Shown here: in pieces, positions 55,525 through 64,000 of the stretch
Numbering within the stretch: the first letter of the stretch is position 1
How the letters are laid out: every line of letters starts with the position of its first letter
Source: Agapetus fuscipes
Taxonomy: Eukaryota > Arthropoda > Insecta > Trichoptera > Glossosomatidae
Direction: 5' to 3'
DNA length: 64,000 bases
Assembly: GCA_951799405.1 (NCBI GenBank)
Contig: OX637359.1
Coordinates: 7,312,201 to 7,376,200, forward strand
Translations under genes and position numbers: made by a program
Notes under the pieces: generated by a model
What the model was told of the DNA's origin: nothing
Seen by the model: only the letters and a program-made list of their open reading frames with translations
Database searches by the model: none

Positions 55525-56372
55525 TGGTTCAGCAGTCTCACATGTCTACCGACCATATAGGTAGATAGAAAGTGATAAAACATGGCTGCGAGGGATCAGC
55601 TGATCTCACTGTGAAATGATCTTCATACAAATACAATCAAACTCGATTAAAGAGAGTTCACGGTTGTAACAAGCAATTACTTACTGAAATGTTAGTTTGG
55701 GTTTATCTTCATAAAAAAGTGTTTGGATATAACATCAAAATACACTTTGAGACATTCAAATAATGCCGTAAATAAGACAAAGAAAGCTACCTGGCTGACA
55801 TGGCAACAGATTTTCAGTATATGTGGGGCTTATAATCTCTGATAATTATCGCTCCAAGACACATTTATTAATTTTTTTGACAGCTGAATACCTAATTGTG
55901 TCTGGTTTTCCAAATTTCATAAAATCATAAAAATGTGTTACTTTATTATTTGCAAGCCCCTGTTTCAGGGAAGCTCGGCAAGAATTGCAGGGTGTATGTT
56001 CATTTGAGATTTGGGTTTTTACATTTTAGGCTCACATGCGGCATGTGCAAGTGCAAACTTATATGTGTCTGCTTGTGATAATGCATATAATGTGAATCCC
56101 CAATGTAACATATCTTCGCAACTAAGATTAGAAGCTTTCATATCCCGGTGTGAATAGCAAGATTGGTAGGAAGGACAGTTTTACCTACTCACGTTTATAA
56201 TGAGCAATGACTACAACGAGCAAAATTAGTTAGTTCCAATGTGCTTGTTATAACTGAGTGTAGTCTGTGGAATAATTGACAGAGAGATCAGCTGATCACG
56301 GGCGGCCATGTTTTACACTTTCTATCTACTTTTATGATCCGTAGCTATGTGGAGACTTCTCACCGTGGTTTT
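55525..56372. mobile_element. interrupted palindromic element
   Basis: Arms TAGATAGAAAGTGATAAAAC, CATGGCTGC and GATCAGCTGATC face TTTTACACTTTCTATCTA, GGCCATG and GATCAGCTGATC at 56285-56325. Between them lie CGAGCAA-type pogo/Tigger end words (55630-55670, 56185-56260) and a LINE-A tail (55958-56135). Confidence 0.5.
55958..56135 (+). mobile_element. LINE-A 3' UTR fragment, nested
   Basis: CCCCTGTTTCAGGGAAGCTC to TTCGCAACTAAGATTAG. Confidence 0.65.
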
Positions 56373-57745
56373 ATATGAACTAATGTATATTTAAGATAAT
56401 CTTACGCACTTAATGACGTCAAGTATACTAACATCATATGGGAGGGAATATCTTTAAAATTACAATAAAAATATTAAAAATCTAGAATAAACTTTATTAC
56501 ATGAATATTCTCTTTTTTCTTTTAGATTAAATGGCCAAACCTATCACATTGTTTTTTAAAATATTTCTTATGATTTAATTTGGATAACTTCCATGGTAAC
56601 AAATATTTTATTTAATCAGAATTTATAAGTTGTTTCGCTGATAGCTAAGTCAATTTTATAGTATTCAAAGTTATTAAGATGTTTTTTTTTTATCTTTTTA
56701 ATATTTCTTTGACTTAAAAGTTTCTTAACTTCCGTTGAAACATCCCATGAAAGTAAAGGCCACTTATTAAGCAATGCTGAATGTATTTGAGTTGTATAAA
56801 ACCAAAGGGGGCAATTGAAGATTTTTTTTAAATTAATATATAAGGTCAACCGGGGTGATGGCGTCTACGGGGCTAAAGCATCTATTTGAATTATCTTACG
56901 AAATGCGGAATTTAGAGCTACTTACGCCATCTTGTTTTAGTCTTTGGCACTAAAAGTACAAAAAATCATCAATAGATGTCGCAACAGAGCTCTTCTTTTT
57001 TAATCGACCCGCCATTTTAAATCTCTCATTTCGTCTCGAACTTTTTATGTGCCAACACGTGAATTTTAATCTTTTGTAATCTCAGTTCATTTTGAGTGAA
57101 TCGAAGATTTTATAAAGTAAGTTTTTTTATTGTTTTATTGCTAACATACTGTTTTCATTATTTTACGTAATTAGCTAAAGACTTTTGACAATTTGTAATT
57201 TTAAAATTTGTGGGCTATGTTTTTGCTTTGAGGCTATTGCGTCTGTCCCGTTGGGGTGATTGCGTCTATTGGTACGCAATAGCCCCATTATCAGGGCTCC
57301 TAAACCTTTTGATTTTAGGTAAGTACATATTATAATGGAATAATGAAAAATCTGTAATTACATTGTAATGTAATAATAATAATGTTCGGACATTCCACAC
57401 AGTGCCAACTAGCCCCAAAATATGCAAATCTTGTACTATGGGTACTAGACAACTAGATATAATACCTACATACTTACTTTTTTAATGTTTGATTGCTATT
57501 TTACTGAACCAAAAGCTATAGTTTCAAAATTTGTGTCTGTTTGTCGGTTTGTTTGTATCAATATAAACCTATGAACGGATGTCGACAAAACTTAGTATGA
57601 TCTTAACTCATTATCCTTTTTAATGTGGGATAACTTCTCACGTAAAGTGGGGTAGGTGCTTTTTCTTTTGGCGGGGATAAATTCTTTTAATTTTATATTA
57701 CAGTAATTTGCATTAATTCTGATTTTTTATTTTAAGATTTTCAAT

Positions 57746-60094
57746 ATGGTGCGGCACTACAAAAGAAAAACAACAGCAACATACGACCTTGACACTTTAA
57801 AAGAAGCTGTAGATGAAGTTAGAAGTGGTAATTTAAACTCGTACCAAGCAGCAAAAAAATACAATATTCCTCGTACGACTATATGTGATAGAGTGAATAA
57901 CAGAAGAGGTGTCGTAAAGGAGTGTCGTGGACCACCTACCGTGATTGACAGAGAAAATGAGCTCAAACTTGCAAATGGTCTACGGGTAATGGAAAAATAC
58001 GGATTCGGACTTACTTCCAAAGAAACACTGGATTTAGTGAGCACACATGTGATTCAAAATAATTACTTAACTCCATTTAAAAACAACAGGCCTGGGTATG
58101 ATTGGTTTGCTGCCTTCAAAAAAAGACACAATTTGTCCTTAAAAAAGCCACAAGCAGTGGAGATGTCAAGGAAAGTAGCATGCGATCCTTTTATAATTAA
58201 TGACTACTTTGATATCCTTGACGAGGTTTTGATTGAATTGGGTTTGAAAGGAAGACCAGAAAAGATTTGGAATCTTGATGAGTCAAGTTTTGGGAATGAC
58301 CCTGACAAAACTAAAGTAGTTGGCGCCCGTGGATTTGCCAGTACACGAACGATCGCGTCATCTGGTAAAGATAATGTCACGATCTTGTTCACAGCCAGCG
58401 CCGCTGGTGACAAATTGCCTCCATTAATAATAAATAGAGGAAAAAATATGTGGGACCTTTGGATGTCAGGCAATGGATACGAAAACACATCGTATGCTGC
58501 CACTAAAAATGGCTGGATTGATTCAAAAGTATTTGAAAAGTACATGTTCAATACTGTGATACCGCATTTAAGCGAAGATCCACCAGCTTTGTTAATATTT
58601 GATGGCCATTCTACCCATATTCAATTGAAAGTTTTAGAAGAAGCACAAAAACGCGGAGTGACTATTATAAAGTTACCATCACATGCAAGCCATTTACTGC
58701 AACCGTTAGATTTGTCAGTTTTTAAATCAATGAAAAACACTTGGGACGAAAAACTTGTGCAATGGCAACGATTGCATGTAGGTAAGAAGTTGCCAAAAGA
58801 TGAATTTAGTCGCATTCTTGGAGAAGTGTGGCGCGAACTGAATCCACTTATTATTCGGAACGGTTTTAAAAAAGGAGGTATATACCCATTCAACAGAAAC
58901 ACGATACCTGAAGAAAAATATGACCCCGAATCATTGAAAAGATTCAAACAATTTAAAACACAAACAAAGCAGATTCCTTCTTTGAAAGAACTCAGTTTAC
59001 AAGTGGTGCTCCTCAGGATGAACAGTTGTCATGACCCTGAAGAGCATACACAAAATATCATATTGAAAGAAAACAATAAAACGCTCAACGATCTTGTAGA
59101 AGGCAATAAAACCTCAAGTTCTCAACTAACTCTGATAGCAGCGTCTTCCAAATTGCCTTTGAACAGTCAAGGAATGCGATTTGATAACTCGAATGACAGA
59201 CCCATAATTAAGATTATTGATGATCGAATTTTGTCTCCCTCAGAAAATTATTCTTTTGAATCTTTACTATTGCAGAGAATAAAACGAAGTGATACTACAA
59301 TTAAATTGAAAAAAACAAAGGTGTCAAAAGGCTGTGAAGTAATTACAAGGGAAGAGTTTTTAGAAAGAAGAAAAAAGGAAGAGGAAGAAAAAATAATTAA
59401 AGAAGAACGTAAGAAAAAACCCACAAAAAAAGAAAACAAAGATCCCCAATCTAGCAAGAAAGCAAAATGTACAAAATCATCAGAAGAGAGCTTAAAGGTA
59501 GAAGAAAAATCTGATATTAAGCTACCAAAGAAGAAAAAGACTGATCAAAAATCTAAAAAAAGGGTGAAAAAACAAAAAAAGTGTGTTGATTACGATGAAG
59601 AATCTGAAGATGAAACAGATATTAGTTTTGCTGAATCTTCTCTAACCTGTGAAGATTTTGATAGTTATCGTGAACAGTTTTTCGCAGAAATGGAAGACCT
59701 TGATGATTCATTGCTGAGGACAGAAAATGTAAATGACGATTGTTTATTGCAAAATGATGCAAAAATTGTAGCCAATGACGAATTTGAACCGTATGTCGGC
59801 AAAAGGAATCCGGAAATTCACGATTGGATACTAGTGAGATTTTCAACAAAAAAGTCTGTTAAGTATTTTGTGGGGAACATTATTTCTATCAATGACGAGA
59901 ATATACCCAACGTGAAATTTTTGAGAAAAATAAAGAACAGTAGGTTTATGTCTTTCCATTGCCCAGACGTGGAAGATATATCGGAAGTTAAACATTACGA
60001 TGATGACATTGTAATGTTCCTTACGAAACCTGATATATCCCGCAGAGGCCATGTTACGTTTAAAGAAAATTTTAAAAATTACAACATTCAGTGA
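57746..60094 (+). CDS. pogo/Tigger-type transposase, 782 aa, intact ORF
   Basis: Cut-and-paste transposase. Residues 15-55 are a pipsqueak helix-turn-helix (TLKEAVDEVRSGNLNSYQAA ... IPRTTICDRV); about 65-135 is the CENP-B-type second DNA-binding domain (GYDWFAAFKKRHNLSLKKP). The DDE_1 core has D178 (WNLDESSF), D286 (LLIFDGHSTH) and D322 (LLQPLDLSVFK), giving a DD35D spacing; all three are present. Residues about 520-620 are Lys-rich (KKKKTDQKSKKRVKKQKK), likely nuclear localisation, then an acidic stretch. The last 110 residues (HDWILVRFSTKKSVKYFVGN ... VKFLRKI) look like a small SH3-like barrel found at the end of some insect transposases. ATG at 57746; no introns, stops or frameshifts. Confidence 0.92.
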   Translation: MVRHYKRKTTATYDLDTLKEAVDEVRSGNLNSYQAAKKYNIPRTTICDRVNNRRGVVKECRGPPTVIDRENELKLANGLRVMEKYGFGLTSKETLDLVSTHVIQNNYLTPFKNNRPGYDWFAAFKKRHNLSLKKPQAVEMSRKVACDPFIINDYFDILDEVLIELGLKGRPEKIWNLDESSFGNDPDKTKVVGARGFASTRTIASSGKDNVTILFTASAAGDKLPPLIINRGKNMWDLWMSGNGYENTSYAATKNGWIDSKVFEKYMFNTVIPHLSEDPPALLIFDGHSTHIQLKVLEEAQKRGVTIIKLPSHASHLLQPLDLSVFKSMKNTWDEKLVQWQRLHVGKKLPKDEFSRILGEVWRELNPLIIRNGFKKGGIYPFNRNTIPEEKYDPESLKRFKQFKTQTKQIPSLKELSLQVVLLRMNSCHDPEEHTQNIILKENNKTLNDLVEGNKTSSSQLTLIAASSKLPLNSQGMRFDNSNDRPIIKIIDDRILSPSENYSFESLLLQRIKRSDTTIKLKKTKVSKGCEVITREEFLERRKKEEEEKIIKEERKKKPTKKENKDPQSSKKAKCTKSSEESLKVEEKSDIKLPKKKKTDQKSKKRVKKQKKCVDYDEESEDETDISFAESSLTCEDFDSYREQFFAEMEDLDDSLLRTENVNDDCLLQNDAKIVANDEFEPYVGKRNPEIHDWILVRFSTKKSVKYFVGNIISINDENIPNVKFLRKIKNSRFMSFHCPDVEDISEVKHYDDDIVMFLTKPDISRRGHVTFKENFKNYNIQ

Positions 60095-60373
60095 AGTTTG
60101 AAAGTTAAATTTGAAAAACGCATGAGATCTTTCAAGTTATTCAATAAACCCAGATAGCATTGTTTTGTAATATTTCATAAGTTTGTGTTAATTTTAATAG
60201 AATTCAAATAACTTATTTTGTTTTTTATTGATTGTAGAGGCATTTACTTTGTAATCCTTCATCTTAAAATATAAAAAGAAAAATAACTTTGTTATTGATT
60301 TAAATTTAAAATAATGGAAAACAAAGTTTTTTTTTTAACTTTTATTATTTTTGGAAACAGGTAACCTGTAAAT

Positions 60374-60559
60374 GGTTTAGTTTTTTTCGGGTTAGACCAT
60401 GTTCTATAAGCAGTAATTTTGTCTGCCGACGTTTCGTTCCCACGAGCGGGGAACGTCGGCAGACAAAATTACTGCTTATAGAACATGGTCTAACCCGAGA
60501 AAAACTAAACCATCTAAAACCGACCATGAAAGTGAAAGTGAAAGCTTAAAACTTTATTT
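60374..60559 (+). mobile_element. foldback element with 15-bp direct repeats (copy f)
   Basis: Flanked by exact AGGTAACCTGTAAAT (60359-60373 and 60560-60574). Starts GGTTTAGTTTTTTTCGGGTT; two arms GTTAGACCATGTTCTATAAG / complement around GTCTGCCGACGTTTCGTTCC. One side ends in AAAGTGAAAGTGAAAGCTTA and an AT tail. Relatives at 50461-50795 and 14510-15150. Confidence 0.75.
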
Positions 60560-61309
60560 AGGTAACCTGTAAATTATTGATTTCTTTATTTTATTCTGAC
60601 AGTAACAAATTTTTAAAATGAACTTTTCATAATGGACATTAAAAACCCAGAATACTGCTTTGGACTTATTCACTCTATTGGCTCTTAAAAGATCTCACGC
60701 GCTTTAAATTCTTTATTTTTGTAATGATTGTAATGAGACGGGCAAAATGCCGTCATACTCCGTTGCTCTAATAAATGATACGTAATTTCAAAGTTGTTTC
60801 ATTCTTATCTAAAAAAAATGTTTGGCAGCCCTGGAATCTAGGATGGGGCGAATGCGTCTACGAGAAACTACGAAAATTAGACGCCATAGCCCCGAATATT
60901 TTTGTTCGACTACTTTCCCTAAACAAAGGCTAGAATTTGGAGTACAAGATAATACTATACTATAAAACTAATATTTTTATAAATTATTGTGATTATCATT
61001 GTTATTAGGTCTTCCAATTACATAATACAAGTGAATGACGCTTTCGCCCCATCTAGGGCTATTGCGTCTAAAAATCCCAGTTTTTATAGAAACGTCATTT
61101 ACATATAGAAGTTATTTAAAATGTCATTATATGGTATAAAAATATGAAATTAGATAAAAATTCCTAACTTTTACCATAACTTATAGCTTAAAATGATGCA
61201 CAATATGTTTGTTTTAATCATATGAATATGCCGTTCAAAGTATTGTGACGCAATAGCCCCGGTTGACCTTACCACAAAAATTATGTGTCCTGTGTTTCAA
61301 AAATTTTGA

Positions 61310-61500
61310 AAAAAGTCCTAGATTGAGAATTTATAAACCTTGCCCCCTGGGAGTAGCAAAATCCCCACTTTAATCGACATGGTTGGCATAAGCCGGGTTT
61401 CTTTACCTGTGAAAATAAATAGGTTCCAGTCAACACATGCTGCCCCTTTGGATACAACATGGTAAGAAGCTATACTATAGGTTCAGCTTAGTTGAGTGTG
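61310..61500 (+). mobile_element. SINE-2 body and 3' end, diverged
   Basis: TGCCCCCTGGGAGTAGCAAA, TTTACCTGTGAAAATAAATA and TTGGATACAACATGGTAAGA, GGTTCAGCTTAGTTG match SINE-2 without its head. Confidence 0.6.
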
Positions 61501-61918
61501 CCGACTTTGGTTCTATAAGACTCATCTGACCTTGAAAGGTTTTGCCTAAACTGTTTACAGCTAGCTTCGAATAGTAGAAATAAATAGGTTATCAATTTGA
61601 AAAGAAAATACATTTGAACCCATTACTAATTTACATAGAAATAGAGTATACCTTTTTAATTTAAAAATTCTCATCATAAATCTATTTAAGATTTAATTTA
61701 TATTTCTTTAATTAGTAAGAAACATCTGAAAATATTTGTTTTTTTTTAATATTTTTTATTAAAGAACTTTTTGAGCACATTTTTAAGCACAACTGAAGAC
61801 AATTTTTAATATATTAATACTTTTAAAATAAATGAGCAATTTTAATTGATACCTAGTCGCAGAAATCACAATAAAGAAAACAAGAGAAAATCATTTTCTT
61901 TAAGTAAATGTAAACGGT

Positions 61919-62160
61919 TTCCATTTTGAGAATATTTTTTTTAAATACTTCTCAAATCTTGACAGTTGATTTGAGAAAGAATCAAGTTTTATAAGGTGTG
62001 ACGATCTTTATTGGTTCCTATTTTGAGAATAAAAATCTCAAATAGTTCTCAAATATATCAGTTGAAATGATTTGAGATAGAATCAAGTTTTGTAAAACAA
62101 GTAATAGTCTTAGTTGGTTCCTATTTAGAGAATAAAAATCTCAAATAGTTTTCAATCCTA
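61919..62160. repeat. tandem repeat, about 100-bp unit, 2.4 copies
   Basis: Unit begins TTCCTATTTTGAGAATAAAA and includes TTTGAGATAGAATCAAGTTT. Copies about 61919-62012, 62013-62120 and a partial one to 62160. Each unit holds TTTGAGAA/TTCTCAAA inverted words. It may fall in the 3' UTR of the gene at 63031. Confidence 0.65.
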
Positions 62161-63030
62161 TCTACTTTAATCTTTATAGTTATTACAGAAAATATGTTTT
62201 GTTTTATAGAATGGTGGTAATAAAACAAATGTGATATTTAGTTTTGTAAATTGCATTTTTTAAATTATATTTTGTACAAAATAATAGCTATATGACACAA
62301 TAGTTGAGTATCTGGTTGTAGAAATGATATATTGGTTGTATGACATTTCATATGGAAAAGTTGAATGCATATTCTAGACTCACAAAACAGAACTGATTTC
62401 AGTACAACAAAGATTTCATCATGTGAGATCAAAACTATATCATGTCTAAAATTTCCCAAAATTAGTTACAAATGACAAATTGACTAAGTATTATATGCAG
62501 AACTATTTTAAAAACTCATAAATATAAGAAAGAAACTCTTTTAAAATTATTAGAACTGTCCTATCATAATATGCATCTTTTAGTTGAAGTTTTAATCTTC
62601 AATCTGCTCTCCACAAAATACACATAATTTTGGCCAAAACTTAGTTCTGATCTCACATAACAATTTATTTGTACATGTAACAAAAAAAAAGTCAATTTTT
62701 AGAAAGCACCCCAAGGGCTCTAAAATAGCAAAAGTATGTTTGATTTTACACATAAAGTTTTAAATGATGCTGGATTCAGATAATCTTTCTTTTATTTAGT
62801 GACTTCTTTGGATGAACAGCAATCATAATTTGTTTATGTCTTTTAAAAAACAAATTGTATAACTTAATAAATTTAATTCCTCATAATCATAGCATGAATA
62901 GTTTTTATACAATGACACACTCCTTGTGTATATGAATAGAGAGAAAACCTCAGACATCAATATAATCTCTGCAGCTTACACTGTACATCGAAATTGCTAG
63001 ATTTTTTTGTAATAATCGCTTGAGTTGTTT
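62161..63030 (-). other. probable 3' UTR and downstream DNA of the kayak-like gene
   Basis: AT-rich and non-coding. Reverse-strand AATAAA-type signals exist (for example forward TTTATT near 62790), but the transcript end cannot be fixed. Confidence 0.35.
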
Positions 63031-64000
63031 CTACAGAATGACGAGCTTGTCTGTGTCGCCGCCGGGAGTTCCGTTTAGTCTATGTTGCTGGGTTGCACAG
63101 AGTTGCACGGGTGTTAAGCCTGAGCCCCCATCCATGATGCTGTCAAAGTTGAACGGGGTTCCCGAGGATGGTGTAGTGATCGGGATTCCAGCCACCTCAC
63201 CTTTGGGCTGCCCGGGCGGCAGGTTCACCGGGACGTTGAGAAAGTTGGGACGGTTGGGTTTGGGGTTTGACGACGAGACGGGGTTTGACATTGTCGAGTG
63301 CATGGACGACGGTGTGGAGACGACTTGCGGGTTTGCATGCGACAGCATCACTCTGGAAGGAAGCAAAAAATATATATGAGACATTTGTTTTAGGAATGAT
63401 TACTGCCAAATAAAGGCATGCGGTTGTTTGTCTATATATGCATCTACAAAAACTTCTATCAAGCTATGGCCACAGTCAATTTACTAAAAATAAAACATTT
63501 TGGTTAATTTGAATGTATATATATTGATAAATTGTAGATTTTTTATATATTTCTTTATTTAGTATTGAAGTTGAATTTTATTTTACTAAGGACTAAAGAA
63601 ATTATTTTTTCTTTATTAGAAACACTGACTTATTCCTATTATCCTTAAAATTATACATTTATATCATCAGGTAAACAAAACTATTTAAACTAAACGTATA
63701 AATTTAAACAAAACTACAACTTCTTTACCTGATGCTAGTCTGAGGACCAAAAACATTCATAATTTGTAATTAATAATGAATTTTAACTTTTCACTTTACT
63801 ATCAATTTACTCAAACCTTTGAAAATATTTATTTATTTTAGTTCTGCAACTCCTCCTGCTTTTCAGGTTATAACCTGACATCAAAGAGCGATTCACATAA
63901 AAATGGTCTCAAATAAATTAGTCATGTTTCAGAGATAAGGGTGATATTTACCTCTTATTAGTTTGAGGTGACGTGAAGACATCGCTGTCCAGACTGAGCG
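63031..64000 (-). CDS. probable kayak/Fos-type AP-1 factor, last two coding exons
   Basis: Exons on -: 64000-63952 (partial; SLDSDVFTSPQTNK; donor GTAAAT) and 63352-63031 (acceptor TTCCTTCCAG; ends DKLVIL, TAG). The split codon AG|A joins in frame. The peptide is Ser/Pro/Asn-rich with NRPNFLNVPVNLPPGQPK, VAGIPITTPSSGTPFNFDSI and MDGGSGLTPV. A GTPFNFDSLM(D/E)GGTGLTPV-like end is what I recall from insect kayak (Fos) proteins, a bZIP partner of Jun; this is from memory and no bZIP domain lies in the window. Another bZIP factor cannot be excluded. The gene continues beyond the right edge. Confidence 0.55.

Larger units (their letters stand above)
56843..61269 (+). mobile_element. pogo-type DNA transposon, apparently complete (4.4 kb)
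   Basis: Termini AGGTCAACCGGGGTGATGGC and, reversed, AGGTCAACCGGGGCTATTGC are inverted repeats flanked by TA (56841-56842, 61270-61271). A GGGGCTATTGCGTCTA-like word recurs in both subterminal regions and orientations (about 56857, 57233-57290, 60845-60895, 61046-61072, 61249), plausible transposase-binding sites. Holds one full-length transposase gene. A 186-bp foldback element (60374-60559) has inserted downstream of the ORF. Confidence 0.85.

Noticed and set aside
58204..59849. Several minus-strand frames of 70-115 codons over the pogo transposase
   Set aside because: All lie within one conserved + ORF and show no family features.
63020..63379. 119-codon + frame at 63020-63379
   Set aside because: Antisense to the kayak-like terminal exon, whose acceptor, phase with the preceding exon and protein resemblance favour the - strand.

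Overview
The window is nuclear DNA of an animal, almost certainly an insect. Its host genes are split by many GT-AG introns, and the proteins are of insect or animal type. They lie in AT-rich DNA that is largely transposable elements, with recurring tRNA-headed SINEs, 5'-truncated LINEs, MITEs and foldback palindromes. The order is not certain: short TAGGTAC/GTAGGTA words look lepidopteran-like, but the repeat load and the 14-exon transporter would also suit a hemipteran. Element family names (SINE-1, LINE-A and so on) are used only in this annotation.

Host genes, left to right. (1) 1349-2025 (+): last exon of a vaccinia-related kinase (VRK1/ballchen-like); the kinase exons lie left of the window. 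(2) 7244-20152 (-): complete 14-exon proton/oligopeptide transporter (POT/SLC15, 703 aa); all splice phases check. (3) 25694-33090 (+): complete 4-exon JKAMP (JNK1-associated membrane protein, ER, 305 aa). (4) 41970-45593 (-): complete 3-exon GTSF1-like protein with two CHHC zinc fingers (150 aa), a piRNA-pathway cofactor family. (5) 63031-64000 (-): last two coding exons of a probable kayak/Fos AP-1 factor that runs off the right edge. The genes are functionally unrelated; there is no operon-like logic.

Mobile DNA. An apparently intact pogo-type transposon (56843-61269; 782-aa DDD transposase; matching TIRs; TA target duplication) is the only element here with a full-length open transposase. 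A decayed PIF/Harbinger (49548-54254) holds a broken HARBI1 gene and a broken second gene. A hAT remnant with an 8-bp duplication sits in a GTSF1-like intron. Non-autonomous hAT, piggyBac, mariner and pogo-like elements, a probable solo LTR, three tRNA-derived SINE families and at least four LINE lineages fill introns and intergenic DNA.

Observations I rate highest: SINE-1 ends in the 3' tail of LINE-B, so the likely mobilising partner is visible in the same window; several foldback palindromes share a CTGA(A/T)GA - hairpin - GAAA core resembling a hammerhead ribozyme; a perfect heat-shock element plus TATA box and A-rich leader stands in a transporter intron with no coding sequence behind it; an inverted repeat with arms of about 95 bp starts 12 bp after the stop codon of the GTSF1-like gene; and a LINE, a long palindrome and a piggyBac MITE are nested in a JKAMP intron.
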